A stretch of DNA of 21,883 nucleotides from a virus, in IMG/VR virus record IMGVR_UViG_3300042397_003565, positions 1-21,883 of that record; one strand, written 5' to 3'. A program made the position numbers and the translations under genes. This document shows, in pieces, positions 14,405 to 20,083 of the stretch. The notes beneath the pieces are model-generated. The model was not told the origin of the DNA and did not search any database. It worked only from the letters and a program-made list of their open reading frames with translations. Positions within the stretch are counted from its first letter, which is position 1. Each line of letters begins with the position of its first letter.

Positions 14405-14550
14405 TTTATTTTAAAGATGTTTTCAATTTTTTCCTTTCTTCTTTTCTGTCTAGAAGGAAATATAGTTATAGGTATAGTAGCAGCACTAAATGCTGGTGTC
14501 ATAACTATATCAAATGTTTTTAGATTAAAGTGAGTGTAATCCTTGCCCAT
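14389..14550 (-). CDS. Candidate small protein overlapping the end of the late sigma gene
   Basis: An ATG at 14550, inside the end of the sigma-factor gene and in another frame, opens a 53-residue frame that ends inside the terminator stem. It begins MGKDYTHFNLKTFDIVMTPAF and carries a basic RQKRRKEK segment near residue 35. A 26-base overlap with an upstream gene is common in phage operons, and otherwise this 118-base gap is empty. Evidence is limited to the open frame and position. It could be chance. Confidence 0.35.
   Translation of the reverse strand: MGKDYTHFNLKTFDIVMTPAFSAATIPITIFPSRQKRRKEKIENIFKIKKPLN
14460..14510. repeat. Nested inverted repeat in the gap after the late sigma gene
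   Basis: ATATAGTTAT (14460-14469) pairs with ATAACTATAT (14501-14510). Inside, CAGCA and TGCTG form a second hairpin with a CTAAA loop (14481-14495). The two-level stem could fold as RNA on either strand. It overlaps the candidate 53-residue frame, so only one of the two readings may be meaningful. Confidence 0.5.
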
Positions 14551-14890
14551 CGTTTGAACCTTCGATTGAGATTAACTTGATTAAGTGTTCATTATCACCT
14601 TTCTTCTTATAAAGTTCATTATAACCTTTGGCGATACCTCTTTTGAATACCTCTGTGAAATATGCGAACGCATTAACAGATTTATCCTCGTTAAAATTAT
14701 ACCAGTTTTGGAACATATCTAATAGTCCTGATTGGTAGCAGTCTAATTTATCATCATTAGACCAATATCTCATCTTCTTGATTGTTTTTTTCGCAAGTAA
14801 TTCTAACATTTTCTCTGCGTTTCTTGTAAGTTTACCTCGTGCTTTTGATACGATAACTTCAATGTATAAGTCTTTGTTGTTTAGATACAT
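14525..14890 (-). CDS. 55: Late-transcription sigma factor (T4 gp55-like)
   Basis: A 121-residue protein resembling T4 gp55, the phage sigma factor that recognises the short late promoter. The MYLNNKDLYIEVIVSKARGK start parallels the YVNNKELLQAIIDWK start of gp55. The core YQSGLLDMFQNWYNFNEDKSVNAFAYFTEVFKRGIAKGYNELYKKK matches the gp55/sigma region 2 pattern of GL..fdNFd..K..NpfAYfTq. It is shorter than T4 gp55 (185 residues), and the end (SNDGQGLHSL) lacks a clear version of the acidic-hydrophobic clamp-binding tail, so coupling to a sliding clamp is uncertain. It has no late box of its own. Two inverted repeats lie upstream instead, fitting expression before the late genes it would activate. 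Confidence 0.85.
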   Translation of the reverse strand: MYLNNKDLYIEVIVSKARGKLTRNAEKMLELLAKKTIKKMRYWSNDDKLDCYQSGLLDMFQNWYNFNEDKSVNAFAYFTEVFKRGIAKGYNELYKKKGDNEHLIKLISIEGSNDGQGLHSL

Positions 14891-14909
14891 TCATAATACT
14901 TATTTTTTT

Positions 14910-14962
14910 AAGACTCTAAGATTTAGAGACTTTGTTTCATGTTATATACATGCAACATGAAA
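14910..14962. promoter_or_regulatory. Two adjacent inverted repeats upstream of the late sigma gene
   Basis: The first (14910-14933) has CTCTAA-GAT-TTAGAG at its centre and extends outward with one mismatch. The second (14935-14962) is a perfect nine-base inverted repeat, TTTCATGTT and AACATGAAA, around ten bases. They lie 20-72 bases before the sigma start codon. They could be operators or a leader-RNA structure that times sigma production. Confidence 0.45.
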
Positions 14963-14980
14963 AAGTTTATATAATAAAAA

Positions 14981-15006
14981 AAATCCTCAAATTTCTTTGA
15001 GGATTT
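14981..15006 (-). terminator. Terminator after the large unknown gene
   Basis: An 11-bp perfect stem (AAATCCTCAAA / TTTGAGGATTT) with a TTTC loop lies 17 bases past the stop at 15023, followed on the minus strand by TTTTTTTTATTAT. It separates the late gene at 15023-16306 from the sigma gene. Confidence 0.85.
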
Positions 15007-15022
15007 TTATTAATATTAAGTA

Positions 15023-16306
15023 TTAAAGTTTAATTCTTTCGTTGTATTGAAGTTCTTTAGTAGCTTGTAACTCAGTATCTAAGTTTTGTTTTCTTTTCTC
15101 TAAGTTTTTAAGAGCTGTAGTTAAAACTTCTGATTCACCAATCATTTGGATAGAACCTTTAACTTTAGAAATGTTAAAATTAACATCTTCAAGTTTCAAA
15201 GTGATTTCTCTTTCTTTGTCTTCTAATTTTCTCTTAACGATTAATTCTTTATCTAATTTATTTTCGAAGAAATAAGTTAAATCATAGTTTAATTCGTTTC
15301 TTACTTCATTTACTAATTCTAAAGCAGATTCGTATTTGAAGAATGAGTTACCATATCTTTCATCACATCTGTAAACAAAAGTATTGTTTTTGTAATTGAA
15401 AGCAAATAATTCTAAGTAAGGATTGATTAAGTTGTTAACTCTTTTAACAACATCTAATTCTACAAATTTATCTAAGTTTTTAGAAACTTCTAATAAAATA
15501 GGATAGAAATTTTTGTTAACGATTGGAACGATTGGAGAAGAGAATAAAGACTCTAATGTTGTTTCTTCGTTCATTTCGTCATCATTGATAAATAGACCAG
15601 ATTTTTTACCAACTGCAAGACCAACTGTTAAGTATTCAGAAATTCTGAAGTTAACTCTGTCTTCTGTAACTTGAGCATATTTCATTGCCGTTTCTAACAT
15701 TCTTAAAGACTTTAAAGATTCTTCATCTTTAACGTGATTTTCTAATAATGTTTTTTCAATTGTATTTTCAGATAATAAGAACCATGAATCTTTAACTAAA
15801 GCAACGTGACCATCTTCTACTTGTTCAACAATAGTGAATGTAGATTCTGCTTTACCACCACTTAAAAGGTTTGTTCTTTTTTCTGGTGATTTTGTTAAAT
15901 TATGAACGAATAACTTAACTTCTGGAACCCAGTCATAAACTGCTAACTCATTAAGAATTTTAGACATTCTATCTTGGTCAGTTTCCAAATTAATTGTTTG
16001 AAGAACAACGTTTAATGGTTGTCTGTAAAGTTCACCTTGATTTTTAGAATTAAGAACATTATATAAATTTTTCAATTCATATAATAACTCATAATTTTTC
16101 ATATCGTCATTAAGATTCTCTAATAGAGACTTAACGCTTTTATCATAAGTGTATGGTTTAAGTCTTTCGTTAAGAGAAACTATTATTTGCTTTTCAGATA
16201 ACTCATTACAAGCATTCATATGTCCCTCAACTATCACAGAAACTTCCTCCTGGTCAAGAGTAAGGTCCTTTTTGAAGTTAAATAACTCAAGTTTAAGATT
16301 CTTCAT
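15023..16306 (-). CDS. Large unknown protein with C-terminal coiled coil, probably structural
   Basis: A 427-residue protein I do not recognise. The first 150 residues are mostly helical and acidic. The middle contains beta-like segments (ESTFTIVEQVEDGHVALVKDSWFLLSE, NNTFVYRCDERYGNSFFKY). Residues 360 to the end form a heptad-rich coiled coil (IVKRKLEDKEREITLKLED onward). There is no signal peptide or membrane segment. It starts MKNLKLELFNF, which only loosely resembles the capsid-targeting tag and lacks the F-E pair, so I do not count it. A late box lies upstream, a terminator downstream and the gp15-like gene next to it, which together suggest a late virion or assembly protein. Confidence 0.78.
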   Translation of the reverse strand: MKNLKLELFNFKKDLTLDQEEVSVIVEGHMNACNELSEKQIIVSLNERLKPYTYDKSVKSLLENLNDDMKNYELLYELKNLYNVLNSKNQGELYRQPLNVVLQTINLETDQDRMSKILNELAVYDWVPEVKLFVHNLTKSPEKRTNLLSGGKAESTFTIVEQVEDGHVALVKDSWFLLSENTIEKTLLENHVKDEESLKSLRMLETAMKYAQVTEDRVNFRISEYLTVGLAVGKKSGLFINDDEMNEETTLESLFSSPIVPIVNKNFYPILLEVSKNLDKFVELDVVKRVNNLINPYLELFAFNYKNNTFVYRCDERYGNSFFKYESALELVNEVRNELNYDLTYFFENKLDKELIVKRKLEDKEREITLKLEDVNFNISKVKGSIQMIGESEVLTTALKNLEKRKQNLDTELQATKELQYNERIKL

Positions 16307-16334
16307 ATTTTAAAATATTTTTTTTTATATACTC

Positions 16335-16344
16335 TATATATTAT
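16335..16344 (-). promoter_or_regulatory. Putative late promoter box ATAATATATA (large unknown gene)
   Basis: A late box variant lies 28 nt before the ATG at 16306. A second TATATA lies ten bases further down, but it lacks the leading TAA. Confidence 0.6.
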
Positions 16345-16386
16345 AGATAAAAAGTCATTTTTTACCATTTTTTAAATTTATTTATA

Positions 16387-17337
16387 TTAAGGATTTGAAG
16401 CATCTGCCGGACCCTGAGAACCGTTTGGATTTATTATATTTCCTGATGCTTTTTCTCTTGCTTTAAGAATGTTATTGAACCATCTGGTTCTCTTAGGAGA
16501 TATTATCATATAATCAGAGTTTGCAAAACTACCATAAGCATCATTTGGTGAAGCTGTCTGTGTATTATAGAAACTACCTGTTTGTCCATAAGCAGGAGGC
16601 TGACCAGGCTGATTGAAAAATTCAGAATATCCACCAGAAAAAGCAAATCCATTAGAATCCGACATACCAGAACCATATGATTGAGGATAACCTTTACCAT
16701 TGATTCTATCACTTCTAAATGCCGGATAGTAAGTTTCAACTGTAAAAGAAACTTTCATTTTAATATTATTATCAGATGTTAAATTCTTCTCTCTAGCCAT
16801 TTCAATTTGATTTGAATCCGGCATTAAAATAACAGCATCTATATTCATAAAATTATACTCAAAATACATAAACTTATATAACCAAAGAGTATCCATAATA
16901 GCCTGAGAACACTTGAACGTATCAATCTCAGAACTTAATAATATTTCTAAATCATAGTTTACTGTAATTGGAACTGCTCTAACTTTAGCAATTACTTTTC
17001 TAATCTCTACTTCATTCTCAACAACCATTCTTAACCAAACATTAGGATTGGCAAATTCATCAGATTTAATATTGAAACCTGTCATAGTTAAATGACCTCT
17101 CGGTATCATATCAGTATTCAATTCAACAAATCTATTTTCAGAAACTATATCATCAGTAAATGAGTCTAAAAGAAATCTTTCATCTCCAGTTAAAGAGTAG
17201 TAAAAAGGCACTTGTACGAAGACATCACCAGATGAAAATCTGTTAATCCATTTAACTTGACCTTCTAGAGTGTCTAAGACACAAACAGTTAAGTCTCTAA
17301 AAAATACGTCTTCAAAATTAAATCTTTCACCAATCAT
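16387..17337 (-). CDS. 15: Tail sheath stabiliser / completion protein (T4 gp15-like)
   Basis: A 316-residue protein matching the T4 gp15 pattern, which caps the contractile tail and joins it to the head. Matching blocks are GQVKWINRFSSGDVFVQVPFYYSLTGDE near residue 26 (T4 IQIKRQLESGDKFIRVPITYAS), TDMIPRGHLTMTGFNIKSDE near 74, AVPITVNYDLEILLSSEIDTFKCSQAIMDTL near 122, and KMKVSFTVETYYPAFR near 195. The last 105 residues are extra relative to the domain. They are Gly, Ser, Tyr, Phe, Asn, Pro-rich, probably disordered, ending in a short basic helix. A late box ends five bases before the ATG, so the message may be leaderless. It is divergent from the clamp-loader gene. Confidence 0.85.
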   Translation of the reverse strand: MIGERFNFEDVFFRDLTVCVLDTLEGQVKWINRFSSGDVFVQVPFYYSLTGDERFLLDSFTDDIVSENRFVELNTDMIPRGHLTMTGFNIKSDEFANPNVWLRMVVENEVEIRKVIAKVRAVPITVNYDLEILLSSEIDTFKCSQAIMDTLWLYKFMYFEYNFMNIDAVILMPDSNQIEMAREKNLTSDNNIKMKVSFTVETYYPAFRSDRINGKGYPQSYGSGMSDSNGFAFSGGYSEFFNQPGQPPAYGQTGSFYNTQTASPNDAYGSFANSDYMIISPKRTRWFNNILKAREKASGNIINPNGSQGPADASNP

Positions 17338-17342
17338 AGTTG

Positions 17343-17352
17343 TATATATTAA
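17343..17352 (-). promoter_or_regulatory. Putative late promoter box TTAATATATA (gp15 gene)
   Basis: An exact late box lies only five bases (CAACT) before the ATG at 17337, too close to leave a normal ribosome-binding leader. Confidence 0.65.
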
Positions 17353-17402
17353 ATATAAACTTTCTCTCCATGAATTTATATACCTAATACTAATTGAATA
17401 CT

Positions 17403-18365
17403 ATGTCTGTTAAATCATTACTTTTATGGGAAAAATGGCGTCCAAAAACTATGGACGATGTTATTCTTTTACCTAGAATCAGGAAACATTTTGAGTTTGG
17501 CATAAACCAAAACTTTATATTTTACGGTCACTTTGGTACCGGAAAAACTAGCTTAGCTAGAATACTTATTGGCAAATACACAAAAGATAAACCTTATTTA
17601 GAACTTAACTCTTCTTTATACACATCTATTGATGTTCTAAGAAGTGAGATTGAAGACTTCTGTAAGTTCACTCCAATGATGGAGACTGACTCTGATATCA
17701 AATACATCTTCTTAGATGAGTTTGAAAGAGTATCGGCTCAGTTTCAAGATGCCTTTAAAGCATTTATTGAAAAGTATAATAAAAATGTTAGATTCATTAT
17801 TACTACCAATCACTTAAATAAGATTTCTGATGGTATTAAGTCTAGAATTCCTCAAATTAACTTTGATTGTCAAAGTCTTGAAGAAGAGAAGTATCTTAAA
17901 CAAGAAGTTTATAAAAGAATTAATAATGTAATTTTACCAAAAGAAGGTAAAGAAATTCCTAAAGAAGATTTAGCCTCTATTATTACTAAGAAGTTTCCAG
18001 ACTTCAGGTCTATAATGGTTGAAGTTCAAAACTATTTAGAAACTGGTAGTTTAGGCGAGAATACATCCAATGTTTCTAACAAAGTAAAATTAGATTTATA
18101 CTCTTGTATCTATGACAAATCATTAGACTATGAGAAGATATATCACTTCTTGATGATTAACTTTGGTGCTGAAAAGATTGATGTAATGATTAGACTTTTA
18201 GGAAAGCCTTTTATTGACTGGTCTATATCAGAAAGTAAAAATATAGATAAATTATTTAAGTGTAACTTTATTATATCTGATTATTCTTCTAAACTAGAAA
18301 CCAATACAGATCCTATAGTTCTAGGTCTGACAATAATTGGTAAGTTCAGAGATATACTATTGTAA
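17403..18365 (+). CDS. 44: Sliding-clamp loader ATPase subunit (T4 gp44-like)
   Basis: I use the ATG at 17403 (320 residues, starting MSVKSLLLWEKWRPKT), because nothing supports an in-frame TTG three codons earlier. It is an AAA+ clamp loader that opens the DNA polymerase clamp ring. The family start WEKWRPKTMDDVIL is present. Walker A is GHFGTGKTS (42-50), Walker B IFLDEFER (102-109) and sensor 1 TTNH (134-137). The arginine-finger motif reads SRIP (147-150), as in T4-type loaders rather than the cellular SRC. The C-terminal helical collar follows. No small partner subunit (gp62) is in the window. Only a weak TTTATATA lies upstream, so it may not be a late gene, although gp25 follows it closely. 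Confidence 0.92.
   Translation: MSVKSLLLWEKWRPKTMDDVILLPRIRKHFEFGINQNFIFYGHFGTGKTSLARILIGKYTKDKPYLELNSSLYTSIDVLRSEIEDFCKFTPMMETDSDIKYIFLDEFERVSAQFQDAFKAFIEKYNKNVRFIITTNHLNKISDGIKSRIPQINFDCQSLEEEKYLKQEVYKRINNVILPKEGKEIPKEDLASIITKKFPDFRSIMVEVQNYLETGSLGENTSNVSNKVKLDLYSCIYDKSLDYEKIYHFLMINFGAEKIDVMIRLLGKPFIDWSISESKNIDKLFKCNFIISDYSSKLETNTDPIVLGLTIIGKFRDILL
18084..18093 (+). other. Interior of clamp-loader gene, no separate element
   Basis: I searched this AT-rich coding stretch for an internal late box and found none. It is listed only to note that the next real box lies after the gene, at 18384. Confidence 0.1.
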
Positions 18366-18383
18366 CAAAAGAGACATAATATA

Positions 18384-18393
18384 TTAATATATA
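18384..18393 (+). promoter_or_regulatory. Putative late promoter box TTAATATATA (gp25 gene)
   Basis: An exact plus-strand late box ends four bases (TGTT) before the gp25 ATG at 18398 and just after the clamp-loader stop. It gives gp25 its own late, probably leaderless, message. Confidence 0.65.
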
Positions 18394-18397
18394 TGTT

Positions 18398-18772
18398 ATG
18401 GCTTTTGACTTTACAGATTTTTATATTGAATACCCTGGTCATCCAAGATTTAATGACACACAAATCATTGAAGATGACATTATTAGAGTTATTCTACAGA
18501 AATGGGAAATGATGATATTCACTAATAGAGGTGAATTATTATGTGAGCCTAATTTTGGAGGAGATTTACCAAAATATCTACACGAAACAAGATTATCAGC
18601 AGAAACAATAGCGACCGAATTAAGAGGTCAAGTATCAGACTATATCCCAGAGTTAGATTCCATAACATATGACTTACAAGTTAACTTCTATGAAGATCCA
18701 GAAAGATATCAAGAGTATATGGAGATACTATTTCAAATAGCTGATTACAATGTATATGCTGTTATAACTTAA
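18398..18772 (+). CDS. 25: Baseplate wedge protein (T4 gp25-like)
   Basis: A 124-residue protein of the gp25 family, an inner baseplate wedge component that helps start sheath assembly and is related to TssE of type VI secretion. The hallmark is GELLCEPNFGGDLPKYLHE at about residues 47-65. The first part (DIIRVILQKWEMMIFTNR) and the closing strands (ITYDLQVNFYEDP, ILFQIADYNVYAVI) also fit. The length is close to T4 gp25 (132 residues). A late box ends four bases before the ATG, separating its control from the clamp-loader gene 32 bases upstream. The stop overlaps the converging DUF3008-like gene by four bases. Confidence 0.9.
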   Translation: MAFDFTDFYIEYPGHPRFNDTQIIEDDIIRVILQKWEMMIFTNRGELLCEPNFGGDLPKYLHETRLSAETIATELRGQVSDYIPELDSITYDLQVNFYEDPERYQEYMEILFQIADYNVYAVIT

Positions 18773-18966
18773 AGAGTTTGTTTGAACTGCTCAAAAGTCA
18801 TTATAGATTCATTTTCAACAAACTTTGGAAGTGATTTCATCTTAACACCATCTGTCCAGTCTTTATTAAAAACCCATTTCATATTTTTGGGAGTTTTTTT
18901 CTTACCACCATATTTATGCCTCATTGCATAAATGTATTTCAATTGTTGTTGGCTTTTAGCTGGCAT
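18769..18966 (-). CDS. Small basic DUF3008-like protein
   Basis: A 65-residue basic protein. The start MPAKSQQQLKYIYAMRHKYGG resembles the MPAKSxxQxRFM opening of the small phage and bacterial DUF3008-like family, whose function is unknown. The middle is basic (GGKKKTPKNMKW). The C-terminus ends ESIMTFEQFKQTL, which has an M-T-F-E-x-F feel like the capsid-targeting tag but sits at the wrong end. A late box lies 19 nt upstream. It converges with gp25, and is divergent from the GNAT-like gene with which it shares a 45-base double promoter region. Confidence 0.7.
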   Translation of the reverse strand: MPAKSQQQLKYIYAMRHKYGGKKKTPKNMKWVFNKDWTDGVKMKSLPKFVENESIMTFEQFKQTL

Positions 18967-18985
18967 AAAATAATTAAAGTTTAAT

Positions 18986-18995
18986 TATATATTAA
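18986..18995 (-). promoter_or_regulatory. Putative late promoter box TTAATATATA (DUF3008-like gene)
   Basis: An exact minus-strand late box lies 19 nt before the ATG at 18966 and one base from the oppositely oriented box for the GNAT-like gene. Confidence 0.6.
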
Positions 18996-18996
18996 T

Positions 18997-19006
18997 TTTA
19001 TATATA
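18997..19006 (+). promoter_or_regulatory. Putative late promoter box TTTATATATA (GNAT-like gene)
   Basis: This plus-strand variant ends five bases (GATGT) before the ATG at 19012, again leaving almost no leader. Confidence 0.55.
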
Positions 19007-19011
19007 GATGT

Positions 19012-19410
19012 ATGAGGTATTTAAAAACATTTGAATCTTATATTGACAGTGATTTAATTTCTCAAGTAGAGTTTTATAAAGTTCCTACTGGTGAAAAAAC
19101 TGTTTTCAAACCATCATTTGGTGCCAAAAAAGGCGAAACTGATTTCTATCAATTAAGATTAGAAGGTAAACCTGTAGTAGAAATAGAAGTTAATCCCAAT
19201 TCAAGTTATGGTAAGCCCGAAATAATGTCAGCTTTTTCTGATATCAGAGGTAAAGGATTAGGTGAATATCTTGCTAAAAAAGTTTTGGATATCTATCTTA
19301 TTGATGAAGTCTTTGTAAGATGTACAAAAGATAGTAAGAAATTCTGGGAAAGATGTGGTGCTACAGTTGTTGATTCAAAAGATCCTTACTTACTACACTT
19401 TATTAAATAG
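19012..19410 (+). CDS. GNAT-like acetyltransferase with capsid-targeting-like N-terminus
   Basis: A 132-residue protein. DIRGKGLGEYLAKKVLD (77-93) matches the acetyl-CoA pyrophosphate loop (R/Q-x-x-G-x-G/A) and helix of GNAT enzymes. KKFWERCGATVV (109-120) matches the final F-Y/W-x-x-x-G segment. The substrate is unknown. The N-terminus MRYLKTFESY is a near copy of the start of the neighbouring hydrolase-like gene (MKFLKTFESH), although the proteins are otherwise unrelated, and Glu8-Ser9 could be a prohead-protease cut. A late box lies five bases upstream. It converges with the hydrolase gene with an eight-base overlap. I infer an enzyme packaged in the head to modify a host target early, as T4 does with its Alt ADP-ribosyltransferase. 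Confidence 0.75.
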   Translation: MRYLKTFESYIDSDLISQVEFYKVPTGEKTVFKPSFGAKKGETDFYQLRLEGKPVVEIEVNPNSSYGKPEIMSAFSDIRGKGLGEYLAKKVLDIYLIDEVFVRCTKDSKKFWERCGATVVDSKDPYLLHFIK

Positions 19411-20014
19411 GACAACTATTAGCAGTATAGATATACTTATAATCTCTTTTAATTTTAACACCCAAACTTTCAGCAGTTGTTACAATGTCTTCAAGACATT
19501 CAGAATCAGCACCACCAACAATAGTAACTTCTTTACCATTAAGTGATTTTAATAATTCATATAGTTTTATAGGACAGTGAAACCAAACGTGATTATTGTT
19601 TATGTAAGTGATAATAGTTCCTTCTTTAGTATTAAATATATCACCTTTCTTTAATAAACTATTATCTTCTTTATCAGAAATTTCGTTATAAACTTCTTTG
19701 TCTAATATCTTCTTGTAGAAATCAGCATCTACTTTATAATTATATCTTTTCTCGATAAGTTCTTTTTGATTAGGAAAGTGATAAAGGTCTTTATGAATAG
19801 GAATTACAGGTGTCTCATCATATAAATAATCTTTATCTACATTCTTACCGTCTATATGGTTATCCCATACTTGATAAACACTTTGAAAGTTATTACAATA
19901 CTTCTTTAACTCATTCAAATACATCTCAGAGAAGTATTTCTTAAATGACTTCTGAACATCAACTATGATTAATGTTCCATTACTATGACTCTCAAATGTT
20001 TTAAGGAATTTCAT
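19403..20014 (-). CDS. Isochorismatase-like cysteine hydrolase with capsid-targeting-like N-terminus
   Basis: I choose the ATG at 20014 (203 residues). The in-frame ATG at 20044 would run back through the promoter box and a terminator. After the tag MKFLKTFESH comes TLIIVDVQKSF, with the catalytic Asp at D19. VTIVGGADSECLEDIVTTAESLG near 163-184 matches the G-x-x-x-(D/E)-x-C-V-x-x-T-A segment, with nucleophile C173. The active-site Lys normally found between them is not obvious (K150 is a candidate). Family members include nicotinamidases, isochorismatases and carbamoylases, so the substrate cannot be named. The middle 60 residues are an insertion relative to the minimal fold. A late box ends four bases before the start. 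I infer head packaging. Confidence 0.75.
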   Translation of the reverse strand: MKFLKTFESHSNGTLIIVDVQKSFKKYFSEMYLNELKKYCNNFQSVYQVWDNHIDGKNVDKDYLYDETPVIPIHKDLYHFPNQKELIEKRYNYKVDADFYKKILDKEVYNEISDKEDNSLLKKGDIFNTKEGTIITYINNNHVWFHCPIKLYELLKSLNGKEVTIVGGADSECLEDIVTTAESLGVKIKRDYKYIYTANSCPI

Positions 20015-20018
20015 AAAG

Positions 20019-20028
20019 TATATATTAA
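20019..20028 (-). promoter_or_regulatory. Putative late promoter box TTAATATATA (hydrolase-like gene)
   Basis: An exact late box ends four bases (CTTT) before the ATG at 20014 and starts five bases after the preceding gene's terminator. Confidence 0.65.
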
Positions 20029-20032
20029 ATAA

Positions 20033-20061
20033 AAAACCCATCAAAATATTTGATGGGTTTT
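20033..20061 (-). terminator. Terminator after the Q/A/P/E-tailed protein gene
   Basis: A 13-bp perfect stem (AAAACCCATCAAA / TTTGATGGGTTTT) with an ATA loop lies 22 bases past the stop at 20084, followed by Ts on the minus strand. Confidence 0.88.
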
Positions 20062-20083
20062 AATTCTTTGAATATTTTATAGA

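Noticed and set aside
14417-14533. Plus-strand 38-residue hydrophobic frame after the glutamine synthetase terminator
   Set aside because: It begins past a strong terminator with no promoter seen and lies antisense to the sigma-gene end and to a better minus-strand candidate.
16270-16306. Counting the 427-residue protein (MKNLKLELFNF) as a tagged protein
   Set aside because: It lacks the F-E pair at positions 7-8 and the following Ser or Asn, so the likeness may be chance.
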